From contig CAMWQJ010000001.1 in the NCBI GenBank assembly GCA_947176415.1, positions 30,272-94,271 on the forward strand: a stretch of 64,000 nt of DNA, in the 5' to 3' direction. A program made the translations under genes and the position numbers. The notes beneath the pieces were generated by a model. The model did not search any database. It saw only the letters and a program-made list of their open reading frames with translations, and was not told the origin of the DNA. This document shows, piece by piece, positions 20,826 to 31,791 of the stretch. The DNA is from an uncultured Ruminococcus sp. (GTDB lineage Bacteria > Bacillota > Clostridia > Oscillospirales > Ruminococcaceae). Positions within the stretch are counted from its first letter, which is position 1. Each line of letters opens with the position of its first letter.

Positions 20826-23252
20826 ATGACCAGAAAAATAAAATTAAGTGACTTTGCAAAGGATTTGAATGTTTCCACACAGGAAGTAATTGACTTTTTC
20901 GCTTCAAAGGGTGATAAAAAGAAAAAGGCTGTTACAGGTCTTACGGAAACGGAAATGAATCTCTTGCTTGAACACTACACAAAGAAAAACGAAGTTAAGT
21001 CTTTTGATGAGTATTACAAGTCAGGAAACAGCAGTAAGAAAGACGATACATCGAAACAGGAGAAAAACGGCAGTAATGGCAGAAAGTCCGAAAAACAGCC
21101 GAAACAGAATAAACCTATGAAAAAACAGAATGACAGAAAACCTGAAGAAGTCAAAATTCAGGATACACAGAAGAAAAACAGAAAGACGGAAAAAACACAG
21201 GCAAAGGCTCAGGACAGGGGCGAGCGTTCAAAGCTGAATGTTTCAGTAAGCTCCGAGACGGCACAGACTTCAACCAAGAGAAGAACCGTTGACACGAGAG
21301 GAAGTTATGTAGACCTCGACAAATACAACGAGCGTTACGAGCAGATAGCAACTTCCAACAAGCACAAGAATGACAATTATTCGACAAAGAAACAGAAGAT
21401 AAATCAGAAGTCCGCACAGCGTAACAGACAGCAGTATTCACGCAAGGAGACAGAGGCAGAAAAGCTGAAACGTCTTGAACTCGAAAGAGCCAGAAAACAG
21501 CAGTTAAAGGTGCTTATCCCTGACATCATAACGGTAAGTGAATTATCCGCACGTCTTAAAGTTACGGCAACGGAAGTTATAAAGAAGCTCATGGGACTCG
21601 GAGTAATGGCAACGATAAATCAGGAGATTGATTTTGATACTGCATCTCTTGTTGCGGAAGAACTCGGGGCAAAGGTTGAAAAGGAAGTTATTGTCACTAT
21701 CGAGGAAAGACTTATTGACGATAGTGACGACGACGATACAAACCTTGAGCCACGCTGTCCTGTTGTGGTTGTAATGGGACATGTAGACCACGGAAAGACT
21801 TCTATTCTTGACAGAATCAGGGACGCACACGTTGCAGACGGTGAGGCAGGCGGTATTACTCAGCATATCGGTGCTTATCAGGTAAGAGTAAACGGACAGA
21901 AGATTACTTTTCTTGATACCCCCGGACATGAAGCTTTCACGTCAATGAGGGCAAGGGGTGCAAATATAACGGATATTGCAATACTTGTCGTGGCTGCGGA
22001 CGACGGCATAATGCCACAGACTGTTGAGTCTATAAATCATGCCAAGGCTGCGGGAGTATCGATAATAGTTGCCATAAATAAAATGGACAAAGAGGGGGCA
22101 AATCCCGACCGCATAAAAGAAGAACTCACAAAGTATGATATAGTATGCGAAGAATGGGGCGGAGACGTTATATGTGTACCCGTTTCTGCAAAGACAGGCG
22201 AGGGAATTGACGAACTTCTCGAAAACGTATTGCTTGTTGCTGAGGTAAAGGAACTTAAGGCAAATCCCGACCGTCTCGCAAAGGGTACTGTAATTGAAGC
22301 ACGTCTCGACAAGGGAAGAGGACCTATTGCAACACTACTCGTACAGAACGGCACGTTACATCAGGGCGATGTGCTTATTGCAGGTACAGCAGTCGGACGT
22401 GTAAGGGTTATGACAAACCATAAGGGCAAGCCTGTAAAGAACGCAGGACCGTCTGTGCCTGTTGAGATTACAGGTCTTGCGGAAGTGCCGAGTGCAGGCG
22501 ATATATTCAATGCTGTTGAGGACGAGAGACTTGCAAGAGAACTTGTTGAGAAGAGAAAGCACGAGGCAAAACAGGAGCAGTTTAATTCATACAGGAAAGT
22601 AACTCTTGATAATCTATTCAGTCAGATTGCGGAGGGCGAAATAAAGGAACTTCCGATTATCGTAAAGGCAGATGTACAGGGTTCTGTTGAAGCGGTAAAG
22701 CAGTCGCTTGAAAAACTCTCCAACAATGAAGTAAGAGTGCGTGTAATACACGGTGCTGTCGGAGCTGTAAAGGAAAGCGATGTTATGCTTGCCAATGCCT
22801 CAAACGCTATAATAGTAGGATTCAATGTAAGACCAGACCCCGTTGCATCTGAAAATGCTGTCCGTGACGGCGTTGATATACGTCTTTACAGGATTATATA
22901 TGATGCTATCGAAGAGATAACAACGGCTATGAAGGGAATGCTCGCTCCTAAATTCAGGGAGGTGGAACTCGGACGTGTTGAAGTGCGTCAGGTTTATAAA
23001 ATCTCAAATGTTGGAATGGTTGCAGGAAGCTATGTTCTCAGCGGTAAGGCAACAAGAGGCTGTCAGGTGCGTGTTGTGCGTGACGGAATAATAATAGCAG
23101 ATGACAAAATAGCAGGGCTGAAACGTTTCAAGGACGATGTAAAGGAAGTTGCAGACGGCTATGAATGCGGTATAAGCCTTGAGAAATTCAGCGACGTAAA
23201 AGAGGGCGACATTTTCGAGACATTTATTGTTGAAGAATATCGTGAAGAATGA
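20826..23252 (+). CDS. infB: Translation initiation factor IF-2
   Basis: [35 protein letters not shown]. Confidence 0.98.
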   Translation: MTRKIKLSDFAKDLNVSTQEVIDFFASKGDKKKKAVTGLTETEMNLLLEHYTKKNEVKSFDEYYKSGNSSKKDDTSKQEKNGSNGRKSEKQPKQNKPMKKQNDRKPEEVKIQDTQKKNRKTEKTQAKAQDRGERSKLNVSVSSETAQTSTKRRTVDTRGSYVDLDKYNERYEQIATSNKHKNDNYSTKKQKINQKSAQRNRQQYSRKETEAEKLKRLELERARKQQLKVLIPDIITVSELSARLKVTATEVIKKLMGLGVMATINQEIDFDTASLVAEELGAKVEKEVIVTIEERLIDDSDDDDTNLEPRCPVVVVMGHVDHGKTSILDRIRDAHVADGEAGGITQHIGAYQVRVNGQKITFLDTPGHEAFTSMRARGANITDIAILVVAADDGIMPQTVESINHAKAAGVSIIVAINKMDKEGANPDRIKEELTKYDIVCEEWGGDVICVPVSAKTGEGIDELLENVLLVAEVKELKANPDRLAKGTVIEARLDKGRGPIATLLVQNGTLHQGDVLIAGTAVGRVRVMTNHKGKPVKNAGPSVPVEITGLAEVPSAGDIFNAVEDERLARELVEKRKHEAKQEQFNSYRKVTLDNLFSQIAEGEIKELPIIVKADVQGSVEAVKQSLEKLSNNEVRVRVIHGAVGAVKESDVMLANASNAIIVGFNVRPDPVASENAVRDGVDIRLYRIIYDAIEEITTAMKGMLAPKFREVELGRVEVRQVYKISNVGMVAGSYVLSGKATRGCQVRVVRDGIIIADDKIAGLKRFKDDVKEVADGYECGISLEKFSDVKEGDIFETFIVEEYREE

Positions 23253-23269
23253 TTTTTTTGAAATGAAAT

Positions 23270-23312
23270 GCAGAGGGGTTATTTAATCTTTTTATCTGAC
23301 CCCTCGCTGTTT
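23270..23312 (+). terminator. Terminator-like hairpin between infB and rbfA
   Basis: GAGGGGT (23273-23279) pairs with ACCCCTC (23299-23305), then GCTGTTTTC. Confidence 0.5.
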
Positions 23313-23344
23313 TCACTTAATATATTATACAGAAAGGAATAATC

Positions 23345-23683
23345 ATGCCGAATTTTAAAAACAGCCGTATGGCAGAGGATATAAAAAGAGAGATGACAGC
23401 TATTCTCCGTGAACTCAAAGACCCACGCATAGACAAAATGCTTACTGTTGTGAGGGCTGACCTTTCGGGTGATATGTCATCATGTAAGGTATATGTTTCG
23501 AGTTTTTCGGGTATAGAAAAAGCGAAAGAGTCTGTAAAAGGTCTTGAGAGTGCTGGCGGATTCATAAGACGGGAATTATTCCACAGGCTTAAAATGCGTA
23601 AATCTCCCGAACTTGTGTTCATAGCGGATAACTCAATAGAAAGAAGTGTGGAGATAAGCAGAAAACTCAATGACTTGATATAA
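23345..23683 (+). CDS. rbfA: Ribosome-binding factor A
   Basis: SRMAEDIKREMTAILRELKDPRI; KMRKSPELVFIADNSIE. Confidence 0.93.
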   Translation: MPNFKNSRMAEDIKREMTAILRELKDPRIDKMLTVVRADLSGDMSSCKVYVSSFSGIEKAKESVKGLESAGGFIRRELFHRLKMRKSPELVFIADNSIERSVEISRKLNDLI

Positions 23684-23695
23684 GGGGGATTTGAT

Positions 23696-24643
23696 ATGTA
23701 TATAAGTTTCGGCGAAGCGGAAACCTTTCTCCGCAACTGTAAAGACGCTGTTATAATAACGCACAGGAATCCCGACGGCGACTGTATTGGTGCAGGTTTC
23801 GGACTGAAAGACATTCTTCAACAGCTCGGCATACGGAGCAGGGTTGTATGCCACGATGATTTTCCTGAAAGATTTGATTTTCTCACCAATGTCGGAGCAG
23901 GCGAGGACTTTGAGCCACAGACTGTAATAGCGGTTGACGTTGCTGACCCCTCACTTATGGGAAAGTATCAGGAGATTTACGGCAAAAGGGTTCAGCTGTG
24001 TATCGACCACCATGTGTCCAATAAAAACTATGCGGAAAAAACTTTGCTTCGTGCCGACGCTTCCGCTACGTGTGAAGTAATCTATCAGCTGGCAGAGTCT
24101 ATGGGTCTCGATATATCGAGGCACTGTGCCATGTGTCTCTACACGGGAATAGCCACGGATACGGGCTGTTTCCGTTTTGACTGCACTACCTACAGAACGC
24201 ATGAAGCGGTCGCCGACATTATGAAAAAGTTTGATATAAATTTTGCAAGGATAAACCGCTATATGTTTGACGTCAAGTCCGAGGGGCGTATTAAGCTTGA
24301 AAGTATGCTTAACGGCATGATGGAACTTTATCTCGGCGGAAAACTCTGTATAATAGCGGTTACCAATGAAATCATGGAGAAGGTCGGAATAGATTCCAGT
24401 GAACTCGAGGGATTCGCCAACCTCACTTTACAGCTTGAAAAAACCGAAATAGGAATTTTTATACGTGAACGTGAAAACGATTTCAAATGTTCATTCCGTT
24501 CGTCAGGCGATATAAACGTCTCCGAAATCTGTCAGCAACTCGGCGGCGGCGGTCATGCCAAGGCTTCGGGCTGTAATATGGCAGGAACTCTTGACGAGGT
24601 TAAAACAAAAATGATAGAGACCGTAAGGGAGGCATTATGCTGA
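23696..24643 (+). CDS. nrnA: DHH/DHHA1 phosphoesterase (NrnA-like)
   Basis: ITHRNPDGDCIGAGFGL, CIDHHVSNKNYA, GGGGHAKASGC. Confidence 0.92.
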   Translation: MYISFGEAETFLRNCKDAVIITHRNPDGDCIGAGFGLKDILQQLGIRSRVVCHDDFPERFDFLTNVGAGEDFEPQTVIAVDVADPSLMGKYQEIYGKRVQLCIDHHVSNKNYAEKTLLRADASATCEVIYQLAESMGLDISRHCAMCLYTGIATDTGCFRFDCTTYRTHEAVADIMKKFDINFARINRYMFDVKSEGRIKLESMLNGMMELYLGGKLCIIAVTNEIMEKVGIDSSELEGFANLTLQLEKTEIGIFIRERENDFKCSFRSSGDINVSEICQQLGGGGHAKASGCNMAGTLDEVKTKMIETVREALC

Positions 24644-25530
24644 ACGGTATGATAGGCGTAAACAAGCCACAGGGTTTTACTTCGTTTGACGTTATCGCAA
24701 AAATGCGTGGCATACTCGGCATTAAGAGAATCGGACACAGCGGTACTCTCGACCCTATGGCAACGGGTGTACTGCCTGTTTTTGTCGGAAATGCGACAAA
24801 AGCCTGCGATATGGTTAAGGGCTATAAAACCTATGTGGCGGAATTTAAATTCGGAAAGACTACAGATACACAGGATATAACGGGAAAAGTTTTAACGGAG
24901 TCCGACAAGACTGTAACACTGAAAGACCTGAAAGAAGTTATCCCTGAATTTACAGGGAAAATTATGCAGTTACCGCCGATGTATTCCGCCGTGCAGGTAA
25001 ACGGAAAACGTCTTTACGACCTCGCAAGACAGGGAATTGAGGTCGAGAGAAAACCACGTGAAATTGAAATAAAAAATATTGAATTATTGCAATATGATGA
25101 AAAGTCACGCACGGGAAGAATGGAAATAATATGCGGAAAAGGCACTTATATACGCACGATAATTAACGACATCGGCGAAAAACTCGGCTGCGGCGGAGTT
25201 ATGACGGCACTTGAAAGAACAGCGGACGGCGGATTTTTTATCGCTGACTGCCATACTCTCGAACAGATACAGACGGCAAAGGACGAAAACTGTCTTGAAA
25301 AGCTGATAATTCCAATAGAATACGCATTTAAAAGTTTTAATAAAATACGTCTAAACGAAGTACAGACGAGAATGTATAAAAACGGCGTAAAGCTGGATTT
25401 GTCGAGGATTAATAACATAAAAGCGGACATAACGAAATATGCGGTATACGGATATGACGGTAATTTTATAGGTACAGCCGTTGCAGAACATGAAAACGGA
25501 ATACTCAGGGTCGGAAAAAATCTTGCGTGA
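24637..25530 (+). CDS. truB: tRNA pseudouridine synthase B
   Basis: GVNKPQGFTSFDV, KRIGHSGTLDPMATGVLPVFVG. Confidence 0.96.
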   Translation: MLNGMIGVNKPQGFTSFDVIAKMRGILGIKRIGHSGTLDPMATGVLPVFVGNATKACDMVKGYKTYVAEFKFGKTTDTQDITGKVLTESDKTVTLKDLKEVIPEFTGKIMQLPPMYSAVQVNGKRLYDLARQGIEVERKPREIEIKNIELLQYDEKSRTGRMEIICGKGTYIRTIINDIGEKLGCGGVMTALERTADGGFFIADCHTLEQIQTAKDENCLEKLIIPIEYAFKSFNKIRLNEVQTRMYKNGVKLDLSRINNIKADITKYAVYGYDGNFIGTAVAEHENGILRVGKNLA

Positions 25531-25539
25531 GGTGATAGA

Positions 25540-26424
25540 ATGGAAGTGAAAACATCAGCGGTTGCACTCGGACTTTTTGACGGCGTACATCTCGGACACC
25601 GTGCTGTACTTGACCTTGCACTTGCACAGGAAAAAAACGGTTTTGTTCCGACTGTGTTCACGTTCATGCCGAAGACCGTATTAAGAAAAGCCAGCGGTTA
25701 CGAGGGATATATATACAATCGCACAGAGAAAAATTATATTCTCGGCGAACTTGGTTTTTTGATTGAAAATATTCATTCCGTGAAGTTTGAGGAAATATGC
25801 GGACTCACGGGCGAGGAGTTTGCAGAAAATATCCTTGCAAAAAAATTGAATGCGGAAGTAGTCTGTTGCGGAAATGATTTCAGATTCGGACAATATGCGT
25901 CATGCGGAATTGAAGATTTGCGGAAATTCGGTGAAAAATACGGCTTTGAGGTGCAGACTGCGGACGATATGAAAATTGATGACATAACAGTATCATCGGG
26001 GGAGATACGGCGACTTCTTCTTGACGGCGAAACGGAAAAGGCAAATATACTTCTCGGCTCTCCCTATATGATTCACGCTGTTGTCGGTTTCGGAAACAGA
26101 ATAGGCAGAACTATAGATTTTCCGACGATAAATCAGAATTATTCAGACGGACAGCTTGTACTTAAATACGGCGTATATAAGACCGTGACATATATTGACG
26201 GCGTGAAATACAAGTCTGTAACGAATATCGGAGTAAAGCCAACTATTGCAGGAAAACGTCTGCCACTTGCGGAAACGCATATACTTGACTTCAGCGGAGA
26301 CTTATATAACAGGCATATAAAGGTTGAGTTTTATAAATTTATCCGTCCCGAAATGAAATTTTCGTCTGTTGACGAACTCAGAGAACAAATCAGAAAAGAC
26401 ACGGCAAAAGTCCGTGAAATTTAA
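25540..26424 (+). CDS. ribF: Bifunctional riboflavin kinase/FAD synthetase
   Basis: VALGLFDGVHLGHRAVLDLA, VVGFGNRIGRTIDFPTIN, VTNIGVKPTI. Confidence 0.93.
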   Translation: MEVKTSAVALGLFDGVHLGHRAVLDLALAQEKNGFVPTVFTFMPKTVLRKASGYEGYIYNRTEKNYILGELGFLIENIHSVKFEEICGLTGEEFAENILAKKLNAEVVCCGNDFRFGQYASCGIEDLRKFGEKYGFEVQTADDMKIDDITVSSGEIRRLLLDGETEKANILLGSPYMIHAVVGFGNRIGRTIDFPTINQNYSDGQLVLKYGVYKTVTYIDGVKYKSVTNIGVKPTIAGKRLPLAETHILDFSGDLYNRHIKVEFYKFIRPEMKFSSVDELREQIRKDTAKVREI

Positions 26425-26529
26425 TAAATATTCGCAGTGTTTTCACTGCACTATCACAAAAAAAGTATATCATTTATATTGTCTGAAAAAACAGCAGACC
26501 GCAAGGAATGTTTTCATGGAGGGAAATTA

Positions 26530-27591
26530 ATGATTGAGGTCAGGAATGTAAGCAAGAAATACGGCGACAAACAAGCCGTAAAGAACATAAGTTTTAAAGC
26601 CGAACAGGGCGAAATACTGGGATTTCTCGGTCCTAATGGTGCGGGAAAGTCTACAACCATGAATATGCTGACGGGATATATTTCGTCAACATCGGGACAG
26701 ATTTTAATAAATGGCGTTGACATACTCGAAGAACCTAAAAAAGCAAAGTCATTTATCGGATATCTGCCTGAAATTCCGCCTTTGTATATTGATATGACAA
26801 TCGAGTCTTATCTCAATTTCGTGTATGATTTGAAAAAGTGTAAACTTCCGAGAAAGGCACATTTAAAGGACGTGTGCGATTTGTGCAAAATAACGGACGT
26901 AAAGGGAAGAATAATTAAAAATCTTTCAAAAGGCTACAGACAGCGAGTAGGTCTCGCACAGGCACTTGTGAATAATCCGCCTGTGCTTATTCTGGACGAG
27001 CCTACTGTCGGTCTCGACCCTAATCAAATTATCGAGATAAGAAGTCTCATAAAAAGACTCGGCAAGAAACATACCGTTATATTGTCGTCTCATATTCTGC
27101 CGGAAATACAGGCGGTCTGTGACAGGATAATCATAATAAACAAGGGCGAGGTTTCGGCTGACGGCACTGCCGACGAGATAGCACAGCAGTTGACAAACGA
27201 GCATAAAATGACTCTCAGAATTGAGGGAACTACAGGCACAAAGTCGGACAAAAACGAAATTGTAAAGGCTATAAAGAATTTAAAAGGCATAAAATATGTG
27301 CGTGCCGATATGGAACGTGAAAAGGGTATATATGACTATGACGTTGAGGCGGACGAAAATATTGATATAAGGCGTTCACTTAACGACCTTTGCCGTGAAA
27401 AAGGCTGGAATATCCTTATGATGCAGTTATCGGATATGACGCTTGAAGATATATTCCTTAAAATCACAATGGGCGAACAGGATATTAAATCTTCGGAGAA
27501 AAAGCCTGAAATACGCCTGAAACTTGTCACGGAGAGTGAACAGGAAACAGAAAATGATAATGATAACGACGAAAACGGAGGTAACAACTAA
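26530..27591 (+). CDS. ABC transporter ATP-binding protein (GldA-like)
   Basis: Walker A GPNGAGKST, LSKGYRQRVGLAQAL, LILDEPTVGLDP; start 26530 preceded by ggaggg. Confidence 0.9.
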   Translation: MIEVRNVSKKYGDKQAVKNISFKAEQGEILGFLGPNGAGKSTTMNMLTGYISSTSGQILINGVDILEEPKKAKSFIGYLPEIPPLYIDMTIESYLNFVYDLKKCKLPRKAHLKDVCDLCKITDVKGRIIKNLSKGYRQRVGLAQALVNNPPVLILDEPTVGLDPNQIIEIRSLIKRLGKKHTVILSSHILPEIQAVCDRIIIINKGEVSADGTADEIAQQLTNEHKMTLRIEGTTGTKSDKNEIVKAIKNLKGIKYVRADMEREKGIYDYDVEADENIDIRRSLNDLCREKGWNILMMQLSDMTLEDIFLKITMGEQDIKSSEKKPEIRLKLVTESEQETENDNDNDENGGNN

Positions 27592-28295
27592 TGGGTGCAA
27601 TTTACAGACGTGAAATGAACGCATTTTTTATATCGGGTGTGGCATATGTGTTTCTGACTGTTTTCTTTATCCTGTCAGGATATTTCTTCTACGTCGGCGT
27701 TATCGGCTCGGGTCGCACCGATACTTCACCGCTTTTCAGCAGTATGTTTCTTATAATACTTTTTCTTATTCCCATTCTGACAATGCGTCTCATGAGTGAG
27801 GAAAAGAAAAACAGGACAGACCAAGGGCTGTTGACTGCTCCCGTCGGTCTGTGGGATATAGTTCTTGGAAAATATTTCTCCGCACTTACTCTTTTTATCA
27901 TAGCCGAAAGTATAGTGTTTATCTATGCAGGAATACTTGCCTATCTCGGCGACGTTGTGTGGCAGACCCTTATCGGAAATTATTTCGCCATGCTGTTTTT
28001 AGGCTCGGCATTTATAGCGGTCGGACTTTTTATTTCTTCACTTACGGAAAATCAGATGGCATCGGCAGTTGCAAGTATGCTTGCACTCTTTGTGCTTTAT
28101 CTTTTTGATTCCTTCGCAGGCAACGTCTCAAACGAGACACTGAAAAATCTTATATTGTCGCTTTCATTCTATTCAAGATATATTGAGTTCACACAGGGTA
28201 TTTTCAGTCTGCCGAGCGTTGTATTTTTCCTCAGTGCTGCGTTTATCTTCAATTTCTTCACTGTAAGAGTTCTTGACAAGAAACGCTGGGGATAA
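27591..28295 (+). CDS. ABC transporter permease (GldF-like)
   Basis: Multi-TM, RREMNAFFISGVAYVFLTVFFILSGYFF; MRLMSEEKKNRTDQGLLTAPV. Confidence 0.88.
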   Translation: MGAIYRREMNAFFISGVAYVFLTVFFILSGYFFYVGVIGSGRTDTSPLFSSMFLIILFLIPILTMRLMSEEKKNRTDQGLLTAPVGLWDIVLGKYFSALTLFIIAESIVFIYAGILAYLGDVVWQTLIGNYFAMLFLGSAFIAVGLFISSLTENQMASAVASMLALFVLYLFDSFAGNVSNETLKNLILSLSFYSRYIEFTQGIFSLPSVVFFLSAAFIFNFFTVRVLDKKRWG

Positions 28296-28322
28296 TCTAC
28301 AAAGAAAGGAAGGTATTTTCAG

Positions 28323-29903
28323 ATGAGTGATAAAACAGTTTCAAATATGGAAGAAAAACCGAAAAAGCCGAAAAAGAACATGAAAAAATTCAAATACGGC
28401 TCTATGTCATTAGCCGTGATTGTCCTTGTAATCGTTCTTGTCATAATTGTTAATCTTATGTGCAGTATGCTTGCGAAACGTTCTCCGCTAAAAATAGACC
28501 TTACCCCCGACAAGCGTTACGAACTCAGCGACGAATCGATAGAGGCGGTTAAGAATCTTGACAGGGACGTTGAAATAACAGTTACTTTCCAGAAAAGCGA
28601 CTTTGATTCTATGGGTGCATACTATCAGCAGATGTATCTTGCTTATTATGGCATAAATGTTGAAACGCCCTACGAAATGATTCCGTCAATACTTGAAAAG
28701 TACGAGCTTTATTCAAAACAGGGAAAAGGCAATATAAAAGTACAGTATGTTGACATGAACAAAGACCCCGACATTATAGCGAGGTACAGGAAGTTTTACA
28801 ACAACGACATTCCCGAGGGAAGTATAGTTGTATTTTCAGGCGACGACAAAAACGGACGTGTAAAGGTTATCAGCGAGCAGGAAGTATTGAGCATGATTAA
28901 GCCAGCTAATACAAGCACGCAGACGGCAGTTACAATGAGTTTTGTTGGCGAGAGTACACTTACTTCCGCTATCCTGAATGTAACGGACTCAAATCCCATA
29001 CGGACGGCTTTTGTAACGGCAATAAACGGTGCTTCCGTTGCAGGTTCGGACACAGCTACAGTCTCTGGTATAATGGAATTCCTCAGCAAGAACGGCTATG
29101 ACTGCACAGAGGTTGACATTGCAACGGACGATATAAGCCCCGTTGACTATGATATGATAGTTGTGCCTATGCCGACAGTTGACTTCACGGCAGATATTAT
29201 TGACAAACTCGGCGACTTCCTCTACAATGGCGGAAACTATGAAAGAGATATGCTTTATATTCCTAATATGACGGTAAATGATTTGCCGAATATCTCCGAA
29301 TTTCTCGCCGACTGGAGCATAGAGGTCGATAAAAATTTTGTAATGGACGATAAAAACTGGGTATATATATCAGACCTGAGAAATCTTAATATAATGGCAG
29401 AAGTAAATGACGCTGATTCCGTCGGAACGTTGCCGAATGATACTCTTCCGATTGTCGCACCCGCCTCGAAGAAACTTTCCATACTGACAAAGAACAACGA
29501 CAGCGTGGCAACGTCTGTACTCAGGTCTATGGATACATCTTATGATACGGAAGACCAGACAACAGGGGCAAGAGATATTGCGGTAATCTCCAGAAAAGAA
29601 ACGAGCGTAGGCGTTGACACCTATACAAGCCATCTTCTCGTGCTTGGCAGTTCGGTAATGACGGACAGTGCAATCCTCGAGCAGACAAATACATTTAACA
29701 ATGCAAACGTTTTAATCGGAATGATTAACACAATGACGGGCAAGGAAGCAAATGCTGTTATTCCCGAAAAGGCTTTACAGCAGGCAAAAATAGCTCCCGA
29801 TGCTTCACAGCTGAATATTATAAAAATATTAGTCATCTATGTTATTCCTGCAATTGTTGCCGTGTGCGGTGTGATTGTGTTTGTAAGGAGAAGAAACCGA
29901 TGA
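28323..29903 (+). CDS. GldG-type ABC auxiliary protein
   Basis: LTPDKRYELSDESIEAVKNLDRDVEITVTF; N- and C-terminal TM. Confidence 0.85.
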   Translation: MSDKTVSNMEEKPKKPKKNMKKFKYGSMSLAVIVLVIVLVIIVNLMCSMLAKRSPLKIDLTPDKRYELSDESIEAVKNLDRDVEITVTFQKSDFDSMGAYYQQMYLAYYGINVETPYEMIPSILEKYELYSKQGKGNIKVQYVDMNKDPDIIARYRKFYNNDIPEGSIVVFSGDDKNGRVKVISEQEVLSMIKPANTSTQTAVTMSFVGESTLTSAILNVTDSNPIRTAFVTAINGASVAGSDTATVSGIMEFLSKNGYDCTEVDIATDDISPVDYDMIVVPMPTVDFTADIIDKLGDFLYNGGNYERDMLYIPNMTVNDLPNISEFLADWSIEVDKNFVMDDKNWVYISDLRNLNIMAEVNDADSVGTLPNDTLPIVAPASKKLSILTKNNDSVATSVLRSMDTSYDTEDQTTGARDIAVISRKETSVGVDTYTSHLLVLGSSVMTDSAILEQTNTFNNANVLIGMINTMTGKEANAVIPEKALQQAKIAPDASQLNIIKILVIYVIPAIVAVCGVIVFVRRRNR

Positions 29904-31432
29904 ATAAATCTGCAAAAAATATTATTATACTTTGCGGTGCGGTTGTCGTACTCGGTGGCGGACTCATTGCCCTGAAGATGACCGAGCCGAAAGATAATCC
30001 GACGGAAGAAAGTCCCGTTTCTGAAACCTCGAAGGACTCCGAGGCGGAGGGCAGTGGGATAACGGTTGTTGCGGACGAAAAGGCGGACGAGCATGGCGGA
30101 GTAATCAGCGAAGTCAGTGTGAAAAATGCAGACGGAATACTTCACGTTGTTGTCGACAAGGAAGCAACGGAAGATTCCGCACAGACATATACCCTCGCCG
30201 ATTATAAAGATATACCGCTTAATACGGCTCTTGTCGGTACTCTCGCAAACAATGCCGTCAATATGGTTTCAGAGTCTGTGGTTGAGGAAAACGGCGAAAA
30301 TCTCGCAAAGTTTGGACTTGACAATCCGCAGGCAGAGGTTGAAATAAAATTCAAATCAGGAACGACAAAAAAGTTAATCATCGGTGACAAAGCCCCCGCA
30401 AATTCTGAAACATACGTAATGATTGACGACGAAAAGACAGTTTACACGGTTTCAACCTCCTACGTTGCAAATTACAGCAAGGCATTGAACGATTTTATAG
30501 AGACGACTATTCTTGAAAAGCCTGACGACGATAATATGCCGATTGTTGAAAGTGTAAAAATAGAACGTGAGGATATAGATTACGATATTGTGCTTGAATA
30601 CGACAAGAAAAGCGATGACGGAAAATATTCGGGCGGTACTTCTGCAAAGCACGTAATGACCGAGCCGACAGAAGCATATCTTACTGTAGAGCGTTCAGAG
30701 CCTGTTACAAACGGTATGTTTGGACTTATAGCGGATTCAATTTATTCTGTAAAGTGCAGTGCTTCGGATATTGCACAGGCAGGATTAAAAGAGCCGTTCT
30801 GTAAAGTTACGATGAAGTGCGACGACGGAAAAAGTTATACTCTGCTTATGAGCGAGCCGTTTACTGACGAGAATAATAAAAAGTGCTGTTATGCGATGTT
30901 TGAGGACGGAAAAGTAATCTATACAGTCAATACGGAAAATGCAAAATGGGCAATTGTCATGCCGATTGATATAACTTCCCGTATTATGATTGGCTCTTAT
31001 GTTTGGAATATAACTGATTTGTCCGTAAAGTGCAGTGACGGCACGGAAGAGAATTTCACAATAAAACTGAAAGACGAGAAAATGGACTTATCCGATGCAA
31101 AAACAGCTGATTTTGAAGTCAGACGAAACGGCGGAATTTTTGACAGTGAGAGGTACAGACAGTTTTATGGATTCCTAATAAGCTCATCTGCGGAGGAGTT
31201 CGCACTCGGCGAGAAAGTACCGACAGGCAAGCCGACGGTTACAATAACATACAGTGACTCATATACCAAGACGACAACAACTATTGACTTCTATGATTAT
31301 TCAAATCTCACATCGCTTATTGTCATAAACGGCGAGAGTAAATATTTCTGTTCAAAGTCCTATGTTGACACACTGATTGACAATATCGGACGTATAGAAA
31401 CAGGCGAGGAGTATGTTACGACATGGAAATAA
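29900..31432 (+). CDS. DUF4340 domain-containing protein
   Basis: N-terminal TM; FGLDNPQAEVEIKFKSGTTKKLIIGDKAPANSETYVMI; ATGA overlap with previous gene. Confidence 0.85.
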   Translation: MNKSAKNIIILCGAVVVLGGGLIALKMTEPKDNPTEESPVSETSKDSEAEGSGITVVADEKADEHGGVISEVSVKNADGILHVVVDKEATEDSAQTYTLADYKDIPLNTALVGTLANNAVNMVSESVVEENGENLAKFGLDNPQAEVEIKFKSGTTKKLIIGDKAPANSETYVMIDDEKTVYTVSTSYVANYSKALNDFIETTILEKPDDDNMPIVESVKIEREDIDYDIVLEYDKKSDDGKYSGGTSAKHVMTEPTEAYLTVERSEPVTNGMFGLIADSIYSVKCSASDIAQAGLKEPFCKVTMKCDDGKSYTLLMSEPFTDENNKKCCYAMFEDGKVIYTVNTENAKWAIVMPIDITSRIMIGSYVWNITDLSVKCSDGTEENFTIKLKDEKMDLSDAKTADFEVRRNGGIFDSERYRQFYGFLISSSAEEFALGEKVPTGKPTVTITYSDSYTKTTTTIDFYDYSNLTSLIVINGESKYFCSKSYVDTLIDNIGRIETGEEYVTTWK

Positions 31433-31454
31433 AAATTTAAAAGGAGGATATTAT

Positions 31455-31739
31455 ATGAATGAGAAATTTTTTATTTATAAGGGTTATCCGCTTGTGCGTA
31501 GCGGAAACACAATTTATTACGGCAATATGTCAGACCCTTATGTGACGATGATTCAGATACTTGCTAAAAATAAATCGGGCGATATGGAGGTGACAAGTAA
31601 AGTCAGGGTGGTACAGATGTCAACAGACCTTACACTGTCGCCGATAGATGCCTGTATAAAAAATACAGAATGCGAATGCGGTCTTTATGAAGCTCTTGAC
31701 ATTGCAAGAGTATGGCTTGAAAAGGCACTTAAAAAATAA
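31455..31739 (+). CDS. Conserved-looking small hypothetical protein
   Basis: 95 aa, strong RBS aaggagg. Confidence 0.6.
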   Translation: MNEKFFIYKGYPLVRSGNTIYYGNMSDPYVTMIQILAKNKSGDMEVTSKVRVVQMSTDLTLSPIDACIKNTECECGLYEALDIARVWLEKALKK

Positions 31740-31747
31740 AAAAAATC

Positions 31748-31787
31748 AACTGCTGTACGGAATATTTCGCCATACAGCAGTTTTTTT
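31748..31787. terminator. Terminator between convergent 31455 gene and GH94 gene
   Basis: AACTGCTGTA (31748-31757) / TACAGCAGTT (31773-31782) perfect 10 bp stem then T-tract. Confidence 0.9.
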
Positions 31788-31791
31788 CATA

